Below, piece by piece: positions 52,878-61,323 of a stretch of 64,000 nt of DNA (within the stretch, counting starts at the first letter, position 1; each line of letters opens with the position of its first letter). The position numbers and the translations under genes are program-made. The stretch comes from Christiangramia crocea. GTDB taxonomy: Bacteria; Bacteroidota; Bacteroidia; Flavobacteriales; Flavobacteriaceae. The notes under the pieces are model-generated. The model was not told the DNA's origin. It was given only the letters and a program-made list of their open reading frames with translations, and did no database searches. Location: the NCBI RefSeq assembly GCF_022410465.1, contig NZ_JAJSON010000027.1, forward strand, positions 1 through 64,000. The letters run 5' to 3'.

Positions 52878-54722
52878 ATGAAAACAATTTATACTAAATT
52901 GGGTGTCGTCATGTTACTTTTTATAGCTGTTCTGGCATGTACTGAAGATGACGCCATTCCCAGAAATCCAATAATAAAGATAACCGGAACATCGCTGAGT
53001 TTCGGTGACATTGATGTTACTGAAACCTCACAGGTTAGGTCTTATACCATAGCCGCTGAAGATCTTACTTCAGAAGTTACGGCAAGTGTGGAAGCGCCTT
53101 TTTATTTATCCCTGACTGCAAACGGGGAATTCACTAATTCAGTAAGCCTTTCACCTGATGATTTTGGTAATGATGCAATTCCTGTATTTGTTCAGTTTCA
53201 GCCAGGAGCTTCCGATGAAGGTATGTATGAAGATAAGATTGTTCATACCAGTGCCGACCGCGAAGATATAGCCACGATAAAAGTTTCCGGGATTGCTACC
53301 GTTCCTGGTGAACCAACACTGGTATCCAGCGAAAGCAGTCTTGATTTTGGAAATGTGGTAGTAGATCAAACCTCTGAAGTAAAAAGTTATACCCTCTCTG
53401 GTTCAGATCTTGAGGCCGACATTAACCTTGAGGTTACCGGACCATTCGGTATTTCTTTGACCCAGGATGGTGAGTTTAGTGGTTCTTTGACCATAGACGC
53501 TAATGATGCTATGGACGACCAGACTGTGTATGCACGTTTTGCTCCTACTGCAGAAGGAGATGCTACAGGAACTATCGTTCATAGTTCTTCTGATCTTGAA
53601 ACAGACATGGAGGTTTCCTTAACTGGTGCCGGAGATCCGATTCCTGATGTATCGGTAATTGTTGATCCTACAACACTTGATCTTGGTTCTGTACCATTAA
53701 GTGAAGTTTCTGGAGCTGCTTCTTATACTCTAACAGGAAGTGGACTTACCTCTGATGTTACCGTAACTGGTTCGGCCTTGTTCAAGGTTTCCAGATCTTC
53801 AGACGGTGAATTCACCGAAAGCCTTACTATCCCTGCAGCTGATTTTGAAATCGGCGATGTAGAGGTGTTCGTTCAGTTTAACTCCACCGGAGAGATTGGA
53901 GAGAAAACCGGTGAGATCACCCATAATTCAGGTGAAGTTCAAATAGAAAGTGTGATAGTTACAGCGAGTTCAATCTCGACTACAACCAAGTTGTTCCTTG
54001 ATAATTTCGAATATACCGCTGGGGAAGCCATTCCTTCAACAGATAGAACCGGAAGTGGTGCAGATAATGAAGTGATGGACGGATGGCTTAAAGTAAGAAC
54101 CGGAAATGCCGATATTCTTGTTGCGGATCAGAACCTGTCTTATAACGGATATCCTGAATCTACCGGAAATGCTGCCCTGTTAGACCTGGAAGGATCAAGT
54201 AATGTGTATGCTCATAATCTTTCTGAGCAACAGGATGTGAATTTTGTAGGTGCATACTACAGCTCATTCCTTTTAAAGATCGAAGAACTTCCAACAGGAG
54301 GATTTAGCCGTCCGGTGATGTTTGTTGACTGGAATCCAAATGGGACTGTTAAGTTCTTAACTTCTATAAGTATAGAGTCCAATGGAGGAGATCCAAAATT
54401 CGGAATTCGTATGGAAGGAAATGTTGAGAATTCGAATATCACTCCTGAAACAGGAAAGACTTATCTAATTGTGATCAAGCATACTGTACCTGATGCCGAT
54501 CAGGGAAATAACAACAATTCAGGTCAGTTATTTGTTTTTGATGCTGAAGATATTCCGGCAACAGAACCAGTGACTCCGGATGCGAGCATCACAACCGGTA
54601 CAAGTCCTGGTGATGGACGTCTGGTAAAAGCAATCACTTTGGTAAATGATAATAATCCTGATGCCAGATATATAGTTGATGGATTAAAGGTTACTACTCA
54701 ATGGAGTGATTTGTTTGAGTAA
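52878..54722 (+). CDS. Repeat-containing surface lipoprotein, putative glycan-binding protein
   Basis: The 614-residue lipoprotein (lipobox LAC, lipid Cys at 21) has three tandem repeats of about 110 residues (near 36-145, 146-255 and 258-360). Each has a LDFGNV-type start, a SYTLSG core and a DGEF strand, resembling Ig-like choice-of-anchor/DUF1573-type domains. Residues about 365-614 form a separate domain (LFLDNFEYTAGEAIP start; YIVDGLKV near the end) that looks like a concanavalin-type jelly roll. Position after susCD and architecture fit a SusE/F-like surface glycan-binding protein, with the repeats acting as a stalk. It is the last gene of the operon, closed by a terminator. Confidence 0.75.
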   Translation: MKTIYTKLGVVMLLFIAVLACTEDDAIPRNPIIKITGTSLSFGDIDVTETSQVRSYTIAAEDLTSEVTASVEAPFYLSLTANGEFTNSVSLSPDDFGNDAIPVFVQFQPGASDEGMYEDKIVHTSADREDIATIKVSGIATVPGEPTLVSSESSLDFGNVVVDQTSEVKSYTLSGSDLEADINLEVTGPFGISLTQDGEFSGSLTIDANDAMDDQTVYARFAPTAEGDATGTIVHSSSDLETDMEVSLTGAGDPIPDVSVIVDPTTLDLGSVPLSEVSGAASYTLTGSGLTSDVTVTGSALFKVSRSSDGEFTESLTIPAADFEIGDVEVFVQFNSTGEIGEKTGEITHNSGEVQIESVIVTASSISTTTKLFLDNFEYTAGEAIPSTDRTGSGADNEVMDGWLKVRTGNADILVADQNLSYNGYPESTGNAALLDLEGSSNVYAHNLSEQQDVNFVGAYYSSFLLKIEELPTGGFSRPVMFVDWNPNGTVKFLTSISIESNGGDPKFGIRMEGNVENSNITPETGKTYLIVIKHTVPDADQGNNNNSGQLFVFDAEDIPATEPVTPDASITTGTSPGDGRLVKAITLVNDNNPDARYIVDGLKVTTQWSDLFE

Positions 54723-54747
54723 AAGACTTTGTTAATGACTAAAATGG

Positions 54748-54776
54748 CCTCACGTTCAAGCGTGGGGCTTTTTCTT
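54748..54776 (+). terminator. Terminator of the sulfatase-to-SGBP operon
   Basis: GCCTCACG pairs with CGTGGGGC (one wobble) around TTCAAG, followed by TTTTTCTTTTT. It starts 26 bp after the operon's last stop codon. Confidence 0.85.
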
Positions 54777-54885
54777 TTTCATATGTTCATAATTTTCCTG
54801 GGGGTGGAAGTTTTAACGCCTACATTAATAGTATTAATTACATTTATTACTATTTTTAAGGAAATTATATCACAAATTGTTTAAG

Positions 54886-55770
54886 ATGAATAGACGAAAT
54901 TTACTGAAGAATCTTGGGCTTGGTGCCGGAATTGTTAGCCTCGCCGGGGTTCCAAAAATATTTGCTTCAGAAATTAGGGAAAATGAATACAGCACTAATT
55001 CATCCCATAAATCGAAAATAAATCATTCGGTTTGCAGATGGTGCTACCAGGATATTCCATTGGATAAATTTGCCAAAGCCTGCACAGAAATAGGCATAAA
55101 GGCAATAGACCTACTAAAGCCGGAAGAATGGGAAGTGGTGGAGAAGGAAGGTTTAGTTTGTTCAATGGCTACCGATACATTTGCTAATATAACTGAAGGC
55201 TTCAATGATCCTGCTAATCATGAAAAATTACAGGAAGCTTACAAAGGTTTGATAAAGAAAGCTTCAGAACATAAAATCAAAAATGTGATCTGTTTTTCCG
55301 GAAACCGGAATGGAATGGATGATGAAACAGGGATTAAGAATTGTGTGACCGGCCTAAGTCCGTTACTCGATTATGCAAACGACCTAAATGTAAATCTGGT
55401 AATGGAACTTCTTAATAGTAAGGTGGATCATGCCGATTATATGTGCGACCATACCGAATGGGGAGTGGCCCTGGCAAAAGCCTTGAATAGACCTAACTTT
55501 AAACTTCTTTATGATATATACCATATGCAGATCATGGAAGGAGATGTGATAAGGACGATTCGTGATAGCCATCCATATATTAATCACTATCATACTGGGG
55601 GGGTGCCCGGAAGAAATGAGATAAATGATTCCCAGGAACTTAATTATCCCGCTGTCATGGAGGCAATTTATGAAACCGGATTCGATGGTTTTGTAGCCCA
55701 GGAATTTATTCCAACCTATGATGATAAGCTTTCTGCCCTGCGCGAGGGGATAGAGATCTGTGACATATAA
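54886..55770 (+). CDS. Tat-exported hydroxypyruvate-isomerase-like sugar isomerase
   Basis: From ATG at 54886 (an in-frame TTG at 54877 would add 3 residues) the 294-residue protein begins MNRRNLLKNLGLGAG, a twin-arginine signal. The rest is a xylose-isomerase-like TIM barrel of the hydroxypyruvate isomerase group: VMELLNSKVDH (metal Glu), LLYDIYHMQIMEGD (metal Asp and His), HYHTGGVPGRNEI and VAQEFIPTYDD (second Glu). Such enzymes isomerise or epimerise small sugars or acids with a divalent metal. Export suggests action on a periplasmic sugar. It follows the PUL terminator with its own leader; its role in the PUL is only inferred. Confidence 0.83.
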   Translation: MNRRNLLKNLGLGAGIVSLAGVPKIFASEIRENEYSTNSSHKSKINHSVCRWCYQDIPLDKFAKACTEIGIKAIDLLKPEEWEVVEKEGLVCSMATDTFANITEGFNDPANHEKLQEAYKGLIKKASEHKIKNVICFSGNRNGMDDETGIKNCVTGLSPLLDYANDLNVNLVMELLNSKVDHADYMCDHTEWGVALAKALNRPNFKLLYDIYHMQIMEGDVIRTIRDSHPYINHYHTGGVPGRNEINDSQELNYPAVMEAIYETGFDGFVAQEFIPTYDDKLSALREGIEICDI

Positions 55771-55814
55771 TTCTGGAAAGAATATAAAAAATTTGTTTTA
55801 ATAGAATCAAAAAA

Positions 55815-55841
55815 GGTCCCGCTACTGGCGGGACCTTTTTT
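55815..55841. terminator. Bidirectional terminator
   Basis: GGTCCCGC pairs perfectly with GCGGGACC around TACTG, with an A-run before and a T-run after. It serves the isomerase-like gene and the convergent nrdJ. Confidence 0.92.
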
Positions 55842-55857
55842 GCAGTTATAACAGAAA

Positions 55858-58413
55858 TTAACCACATTTAGAAGAACCGCAGTCCTTACAGGTTAAGCAT
55901 CCTTCCTGGTATATCAGATTTGAGGAGTTACAATTATTACATTTTTCCTTTTTCGCCACCGTACCATCAGCGATAAATCGCTTAAGGGCTCTTACAACAC
56001 CATTCTTCCAGGTGTTGATAGATTCGTTGTCTAGCTGAAGACTATTGATAAGATCAACCACTTTATCGATAGACATTCCATGTCGAAGCGTACTGGAAAT
56101 CAGTTTTGCATAATTCCAGTATTCCGGGTTGAACTTATGAGAAAGACCTTCTATGGTAGTCTTGTATCCACGCTTGTTTTCATACTGAAAATCGTAGCGC
56201 GAAGTCCCGTCTTCATTTCTATTTTTGATAATCAGTCCTTCATTCACCCAGCGTGGAAGTAAGATACCTTCTTCATCATCGGCAAAACCGGTAAAGATCT
56301 CATAAGGTCTTCCATCTACAAGGCCTATAAAGGCGATCCACTTATCCTTGTTGTTTTGGAAGCGAACCACATCTGCAGTAAGCGTTTGAGGACGTTTTAG
56401 AGGAAAGGCACCCTGTGTTTCTCCAGCATCTTCCTCTTTTTTCTCTTCATTAGAAATAAGTACTCCAGACCTGGATCCGTCACGGTAAACAGTCACACCT
56501 TTACATCCGGCTTCCCAGGCTTCCAGGTAAAGCTTACCCACAAGATCTTCATCCACATCATTTGGAAGGTTGATGGTCACACTAATGGAGTGGTCGATCC
56601 ACTTTTGAACGGCTCCTTGCATTTTTACCTTGCTCAGCCAGTCCACATCGTTTGAGGTTGCCTGGTAATACGGTGACATTTTTACCAGTTTATCAAGCTC
56701 TTCCTGAGAATAGTTCTTTTCAGTATCATGCCCATTAGCTCTCATCCATTCCTTGAATCTATGGTGGAAGACTACGTATTCTTCCCAGGAATCTCCAACT
56801 TCATCTACAAAGTCTACTCTTGCATTTTTGTCATTAGGATTTACCTTTCTTCTTCTTTTATATACTGGCAGAAATACAGGTTCAATACCAGAAGTTGTCT
56901 GCGTCATTAAACTTGTGGTTCCCGTAGGTGCTATGGTGAGTAGCGCGATATTACGTCTGCCATACTCAAGCATATCGTAATAAAGCTTTTCATCAGCATC
57001 TTTTAGTCTTAAAATGAATGGATTCTCTTTTTCTCTTTCTGAATCAAAGATTGAAAAAGCTCCTCTTTCTTTAGCAGTGTCCACAGAAGCTCTATAAGCT
57101 GCAAGAGCTATATTTTTGTGAATATCCACTGAAAAATCGATACCTTCCTTACTTCCATATCTGATGCCAAGTCCTGCAAGCATATCGCCTTCAGCGGTGA
57201 TACCAATTCCAGTTCTGCGACCTTCGTATGCTTTTTTACGTATGTTCAGCCATAGATTCTTTTCTACAGACTTGATCTCTTCATTTTCGGGGTCGGCATC
57301 AATCTTGCCAATTATATTATCGATCTTTTCTAATTCCAGGTCGATAATATCATCCATGATCCTTTGTGCTGCGCCAATATGCTTTTTGAAAAGATCGTAG
57401 TTAAACTTCGCGTTTTCGGTGAAAGGCTCTTCAACATAGGAATAAAGATTGATTGCGAGTAAACGACACGAATCGTAAGGACATAGCGGGATCTCACCAC
57501 ACGGATTGGTGGAAACCGTCTTATAGCCAAGATCGGCATAACAATCTGGTACAGATTCATTAATTACCGTATCCCAGAATAAGATTCCCGGTTCTGCAGA
57601 TTTCCATGCGTTATGTACAATTTTTTTCCAAAGCTTTTCAGCCTGGATATCTTTTGAAAATTTAGGATTCTGACTGAAGACCGGGTATTTTTGAGTATAG
57701 GTGCTGTTATTTTTAACAGCTTTCATAAAGTTATCGTCTATTCTAACCGAAACATTGGCGCCTGTAACCTTGCCCTGTTCCATTTTTGCATCGATGAAAT
57801 CCTCTGCATCTGGATGGTTGATTGAAACGGAAAGCATAAGAGCTCCACGACGACCATCCTGTGCCACTTCTCTGGTAGAGTTTGAATAGCGCTCCATAAA
57901 AGGAACGATTCCGGTAGAAGTAAGCGCAGAGTTCTTAACCGCTGACCCTTTTGGGCGAATGTGGGAAAGATCGTGACCCACACCACCACGGCGCTTCATC
58001 AATTGTACCTGCTCCTGGTCGATCTTCATTATTCCTCCATACGAATCTGAATTACCTTCATTACCAATCACAAAGCAGTTAGAAAGAGAGCCTACCTGGT
58101 ATGGATTTCCAATTCCAGCCATAGGGCTACCCTGAGGTACTATATATTTAAAGTTTTTGATAAGGTCGAAAACTTCATCCTCGCTCATAGGATTAGGATA
58201 TTTCTTTTCGATCCTGGCAATTTCTTTCGCGATACGTCGGTGCATATCATCCGGGGTAAGTTCATAAATATTCCCTTTGGAATCTTTAAGGGCATATTTA
58301 TTTACCCAAACCCTTGCAGCGAGATCATCTCCTTTAAAATATTTAAGTGATGCTTCATAAGCCTGCTCCTGGGTATAAGTTTTTGGAACGACTGGTTTTT
58401 CTTGTACAGGCAT
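55858..58413 (-). CDS. nrdJ: Adenosylcobalamin-dependent (class II) ribonucleotide reductase
   Basis: The 851-residue enzyme reduces ribonucleotides to deoxyribonucleotides using B12. TNPCGEIPLCPYDSCRL carries active-site Cys and Glu, IAPTGTTSLMTQTTSGIEPVF the dATP/substrate region, and CKGVTVYRDGSRSGVL the barrel end. The C-terminus has a zinc-ribbon-like tail (CNNCNSS and CLTCKDCGSSKCG) whose last Cys pair can regenerate the active site. It is the NrdJ-type long form seen in many Bacteroidota. It stands alone with a candidate promoter upstream; no class I genes are in the window. Confidence 0.96.
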   Translation of the reverse strand: MPVQEKPVVPKTYTQEQAYEASLKYFKGDDLAARVWVNKYALKDSKGNIYELTPDDMHRRIAKEIARIEKKYPNPMSEDEVFDLIKNFKYIVPQGSPMAGIGNPYQVGSLSNCFVIGNEGNSDSYGGIMKIDQEQVQLMKRRGGVGHDLSHIRPKGSAVKNSALTSTGIVPFMERYSNSTREVAQDGRRGALMLSVSINHPDAEDFIDAKMEQGKVTGANVSVRIDDNFMKAVKNNSTYTQKYPVFSQNPKFSKDIQAEKLWKKIVHNAWKSAEPGILFWDTVINESVPDCYADLGYKTVSTNPCGEIPLCPYDSCRLLAINLYSYVEEPFTENAKFNYDLFKKHIGAAQRIMDDIIDLELEKIDNIIGKIDADPENEEIKSVEKNLWLNIRKKAYEGRRTGIGITAEGDMLAGLGIRYGSKEGIDFSVDIHKNIALAAYRASVDTAKERGAFSIFDSEREKENPFILRLKDADEKLYYDMLEYGRRNIALLTIAPTGTTSLMTQTTSGIEPVFLPVYKRRRKVNPNDKNARVDFVDEVGDSWEEYVVFHHRFKEWMRANGHDTEKNYSQEELDKLVKMSPYYQATSNDVDWLSKVKMQGAVQKWIDHSISVTINLPNDVDEDLVGKLYLEAWEAGCKGVTVYRDGSRSGVLISNEEKKEEDAGETQGAFPLKRPQTLTADVVRFQNNKDKWIAFIGLVDGRPYEIFTGFADDEEGILLPRWVNEGLIIKNRNEDGTSRYDFQYENKRGYKTTIEGLSHKFNPEYWNYAKLISSTLRHGMSIDKVVDLINSLQLDNESINTWKNGVVRALKRFIADGTVAKKEKCNNCNSSNLIYQEGCLTCKDCGSSKCG

Positions 58414-58456
58414 ATAAATGAGATTTTTAGGTTAGAAATTCGTTATTAGAGTAGTG

Positions 58457-58489
58457 TAAATCTAAACAAAGAAATGAGACGATTAACAA
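58457..58489 (-). promoter_or_regulatory. Candidate promoter of nrdJ
   Basis: On the minus strand TTG (plus 58487-58489), a 22-bp spacer and TAGATTTA (plus 58457-58464) fit the Bacteroidota promoter. It lies 44 bp before the nrdJ start. No cobalamin riboswitch pattern is visible upstream. Confidence 0.35.
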
Positions 58490-58714
58490 TTTCTTCAAAA
58501 AAAGTTATCAAGAAAAAATTGTTAATTAATTGATAATCAGATAAATAAAAAATTACTAACAATAAAAAGTTGACAAATAATAAAAACTAATGTATTTAGA
58601 TTTGATTTGAAGTCTTTGAGATTGTAATGGGAATTTAAAAGTGGAAAAACAAACCTAAACCGTAGAATCTATGAAGAATGTACAGAAAATATGCAGAGAT
58701 GTATGAAAAAAAGA

Positions 58715-58735
58715 GGCCCCGCAGTTGGCGGGGCC
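58715..58735 (-). terminator. Orphan terminator of the decayed alpha-amylase gene
   Basis: GGCCCCGC pairs perfectly with GCGGGGCC around AGTTG. On the minus strand it is followed by TCTTTTTTT. It lies 41 bp after the stop codon of the alpha-amylase remnant, as expected if it once ended that gene. Confidence 0.8.
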
Positions 58736-58776
58736 TTCTTGAATTAACACCTATGAAAATTCAAAATAAAAAGCGC

Positions 58777-59230
58777 TTATTCTGTTACTGACCATATTAC
58801 ATATCCGGTTGCCGGCATTTTAATGGTCACAGCCCCATTTTCATCGGAGGTAGGGTTATATGTTGAGTTACCACTATAATCCATCAGGGTAACATTATTT
58901 CAGTTTGAACTTACAGTCCTTCCTTTGTGGACTGTTTCTGTTGCTAATATATATAATTAATCCGGTATTTGTACTTGTGCCTGATCTTTTCATAACATAT
59001 TCATCATCATCCACATATTGGATTTCGGTGCCTCCTGGACGTAATATTGTTGTGAATTTTGATCAGTTTTTTTATTTCGTATTGTAAACCAGTGTGTTCC
59101 TAGTCTGAATAAAAAATTGTAGGATATTCTGAAAGTGTAAGAATGTAAGGGTCGGCTTTCAATTTATTTGAAGGTTTTATGTGATTATCATCATAGGGAA
59201 TCTTCTTCAGATTGTAACTTAACATTGAAA
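58777..59230 (-). pseudogene. Decayed 3' fragment of an alpha-amylase (GH13) gene
   Basis: Reading the minus strand in three frames gives pieces of one protein: KIPYDDNHIKPSNKL, then ADPYILTLSEYPTIFYSD (the end of a GH13 barrel, following the NHD-type motif IV), then ILRPGGTEIQYVDDDEYVMK, and at the end NNVTLMDYSGNSTYNPT and PATGYVIWSVTE before a TAA (the C-terminal beta domain). The frame is broken by a TAG near 59100, a frameshift near 58915 and a TGA at 58900 where Trp is expected. Only about the last 150 codons remain; the N-terminal part is gone. The adjacent maltose operon supports the identity. Family assignment is from recalled motifs. Confidence 0.75.
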
Positions 59231-59305
59231 TAATCTTATATTTTTACTACTCCTTTATTAAGTTTTGATAAGTCATAGTGCTTATTATATTTAAAAATTT
59301 ACGAT

Positions 59306-60655
59306 ATGCGTAAAAGAACCTTAAGTTTCTGGGAGATCTGGAACATGAGCTTTGGATTTCTTGGAATCCAGATGGGATTTGCTCTTCAGAATGCTAATGC
59401 AAGCCGAATTTTACAAATTTTTGGTGCCGATGTTCACGAACTTTCCTGGTTCTGGCTTGTTGCTCCATTAACCGGTTTAATAGTTCAACCGATTATTGGA
59501 TACTACAGTGATCGTACCTGGACGATATTAGGTCGGAGGAGGCCTTTCTTCCTGACTGGTGCTGTTCTTGCTGCTTTAGGTCTTGTCCTTATGCCGAATG
59601 CAGATCTATTTACTGCGATTCTCCCATCTTTATGGATTGGCGCGGGAATGTTGTTTGTGATGGATGCTTCCTTTAATATAGCTATGGAGCCTTTTCGTGC
59701 GCTGGTAGCCGATAATCTTCCGTCAGACCAGAGGACTCTGGGATTCAGTATTCAAACGGTCCTTATTGGAATTGGTGCTGTAATAGGTTCCTGGCTGCCC
59801 TACGTACTTGCAAACTGGTTTGGGGTTGCAAATAAGGCGGCCATAGGAGAGGTGCCATTGAACCTTCTGCTTTCATTCATTATAGGGGCGGTAATTTTGG
59901 TGGGGAGTATTCTTATTACTGTATTTACCACGAGGGAATATTCTCCCGAGGAGCTTGATGAAATGGAAGAACCGGAAACCGTGGAGGTTCTGGAAAAAGA
60001 GAAATCCAGCTTAATGGATATTTTTTCCGATTTCAGGAAAATGCCGGAAACAATGCGACAGCTTAGCTGGGTACAGTTTTTCTCCTGGTTTGGCCTGTTT
60101 GGAATGTGGGTTTTTTCCACCCCGGCTATTGCCCATCATATATACGGCCTTCCCGTAACAGATAGCAGTAGTGAAACTTACCAGAACGCTGGAGACTGGG
60201 TTGGGGTCTTATTTGGGATATATAATGGGGTGTCAGCCATTTTCGCTTTTTTTCTTCCGGCAATTGCATTGAAATTTGGCAGAAAGAGAACCCATATGAT
60301 TTCTTTAATAATAGGGTCAATTGGTTTGTTGTCTATTTATATAATGCCGGATGAGAATTGGTTAATTCTTTCAATGGTAGGTGTTGGTATAGCATGGGCA
60401 AGTATACTTGCCATGCCATATGCTATACTCGCCGGTTCTATTCCGCCAAAGAAAATGGGAGTATATATGGGGATTTTCAACTTTTTTATAGTTATACCAC
60501 AAATTATCAATGCACTGATTGGAGGGCCCATGGTAAAATATTTATATGGGGGAGATCCTATTTATGCACTTATTACCAGCGGAATCTCATTTCTTATCGC
60601 GGGAATTCTCGCTTTACGTATACATGATATTGATGAACCTTTAGAAACAACTTAA
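59306..60655 (+). CDS. MFS sugar (maltose/maltodextrin-type) transporter
   Basis: The 449-residue inner-membrane protein has about 12 hydrophobic helices and the MFS loop signature YYSDRTWTILGRRRPF between helices 2 and 3, as in the SLC45/sucrose-maltose MFS group. A charged central loop (residues about 215-240, rich in Glu) separates the two halves. Its stop overlaps the pgmB start by 1 bp, and a GH65 gene follows, so maltose or another alpha-glucobiose is the probable substrate. A TATTTTTA box at 59239 could be its promoter. Confidence 0.9.
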   Translation: MRKRTLSFWEIWNMSFGFLGIQMGFALQNANASRILQIFGADVHELSWFWLVAPLTGLIVQPIIGYYSDRTWTILGRRRPFFLTGAVLAALGLVLMPNADLFTAILPSLWIGAGMLFVMDASFNIAMEPFRALVADNLPSDQRTLGFSIQTVLIGIGAVIGSWLPYVLANWFGVANKAAIGEVPLNLLLSFIIGAVILVGSILITVFTTREYSPEELDEMEEPETVEVLEKEKSSLMDIFSDFRKMPETMRQLSWVQFFSWFGLFGMWVFSTPAIAHHIYGLPVTDSSSETYQNAGDWVGVLFGIYNGVSAIFAFFLPAIALKFGRKRTHMISLIIGSIGLLSIYIMPDENWLILSMVGVGIAWASILAMPYAILAGSIPPKKMGVYMGIFNFFIVIPQIINALIGGPMVKYLYGGDPIYALITSGISFLIAGILALRIHDIDEPLETT

Positions 60656-61323
60656 TGGGAATGCAAAAAGCAATAATATTCGATCTTGACGGAGTTATAG
60701 TAGATACAGCTAAATTTCACTTTCTGGCCTGGCGTAAACTTGCCAATGACCTCGGATTCGACTTTACTAAAGAACAAAACGAACAGTTAAAAGGAGTAAG
60801 TAGGGTGGAATCCTTAAAGAAAATACTGAACTGGGGAAATATGGAGCTTTCTGAAGAGGAATTCAACAGGCAGATGGGGCTTAAAAATGAGAATTATCTC
60901 TCTTATGTAAACAAAATGGATAAAAGTGAGATACTTCCTGGAGTGCCCGGAGTCTTAGACTATCTCATAGAGCATGATATTCCCATTGCTGTGGGTTCTG
61001 CCAGTAAGAATGCGCGAACCATTCTGAAGAAAATAGATCTGCATGATAAATTTAATGTGATTGTTGATGGTAATGATGTTACCAAAGCAAAACCCAATCC
61101 TGAGGTCTTTTTGATTGCCGCTGAAAAATTGAAAACGAGTCCGGAAAACTGCGTGGTCTTTGAGGACTCTGTAGCAGGCATCCAGGCCGCAAATATAGCA
61201 GAAATGACAAGTATAGGAATTGGTGAAAAGAACGTTTTGAATGAAGCCGATCATGTTTTTGCTGATTTTACCGAAATAGATATAGATTTTATTGAAAAAT
61301 TATTGAGAAAAGAAGGAAAATGA
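60655..61323 (+). CDS. pgmB: Beta-phosphoglucomutase
   Basis: The 222-residue HAD-superfamily enzyme converts beta-glucose-1-phosphate to glucose-6-phosphate. IIFDLDGVIVDTAKFHFLAW holds the nucleophilic and acid/base Asp residues, and the cap contains LKGVSRVESL, typical of PGMs. VGSASKNA supplies the motif II Ser, KPNPEVFL the Lys and VVFEDSVAGIQAA the metal-binding Asp. It is coupled by overlaps to the transporter (1 bp) and the GH65 gene (4 bp), and uses the phosphorylase product. Confidence 0.95.
   Translation: MGMQKAIIFDLDGVIVDTAKFHFLAWRKLANDLGFDFTKEQNEQLKGVSRVESLKKILNWGNMELSEEEFNRQMGLKNENYLSYVNKMDKSEILPGVPGVLDYLIEHDIPIAVGSASKNARTILKKIDLHDKFNVIVDGNDVTKAKPNPEVFLIAAEKLKTSPENCVVFEDSVAGIQAANIAEMTSIGIGEKNVLNEADHVFADFTEIDIDFIEKLLRKEGK

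Noticed and set aside
33105-54722. Agar, porphyran or carrageenan PUL
   Set aside because: No recognisable GH16, GH50, GH86 or GH82 gene and no anhydrogalactose pathway genes are present. GH43/GH117 ambiguity alone is too weak.
58414-58715. Cobalamin riboswitch upstream of nrdJ
   Set aside because: I looked for a B12-box-like conserved core because the enzyme uses B12. I saw only AT-rich sequence and a candidate promoter.
60358-60627. 89-residue plus-strand ORF inside the MFS gene
   Set aside because: It is an out-of-frame shadow; the MFS helices continue through it.
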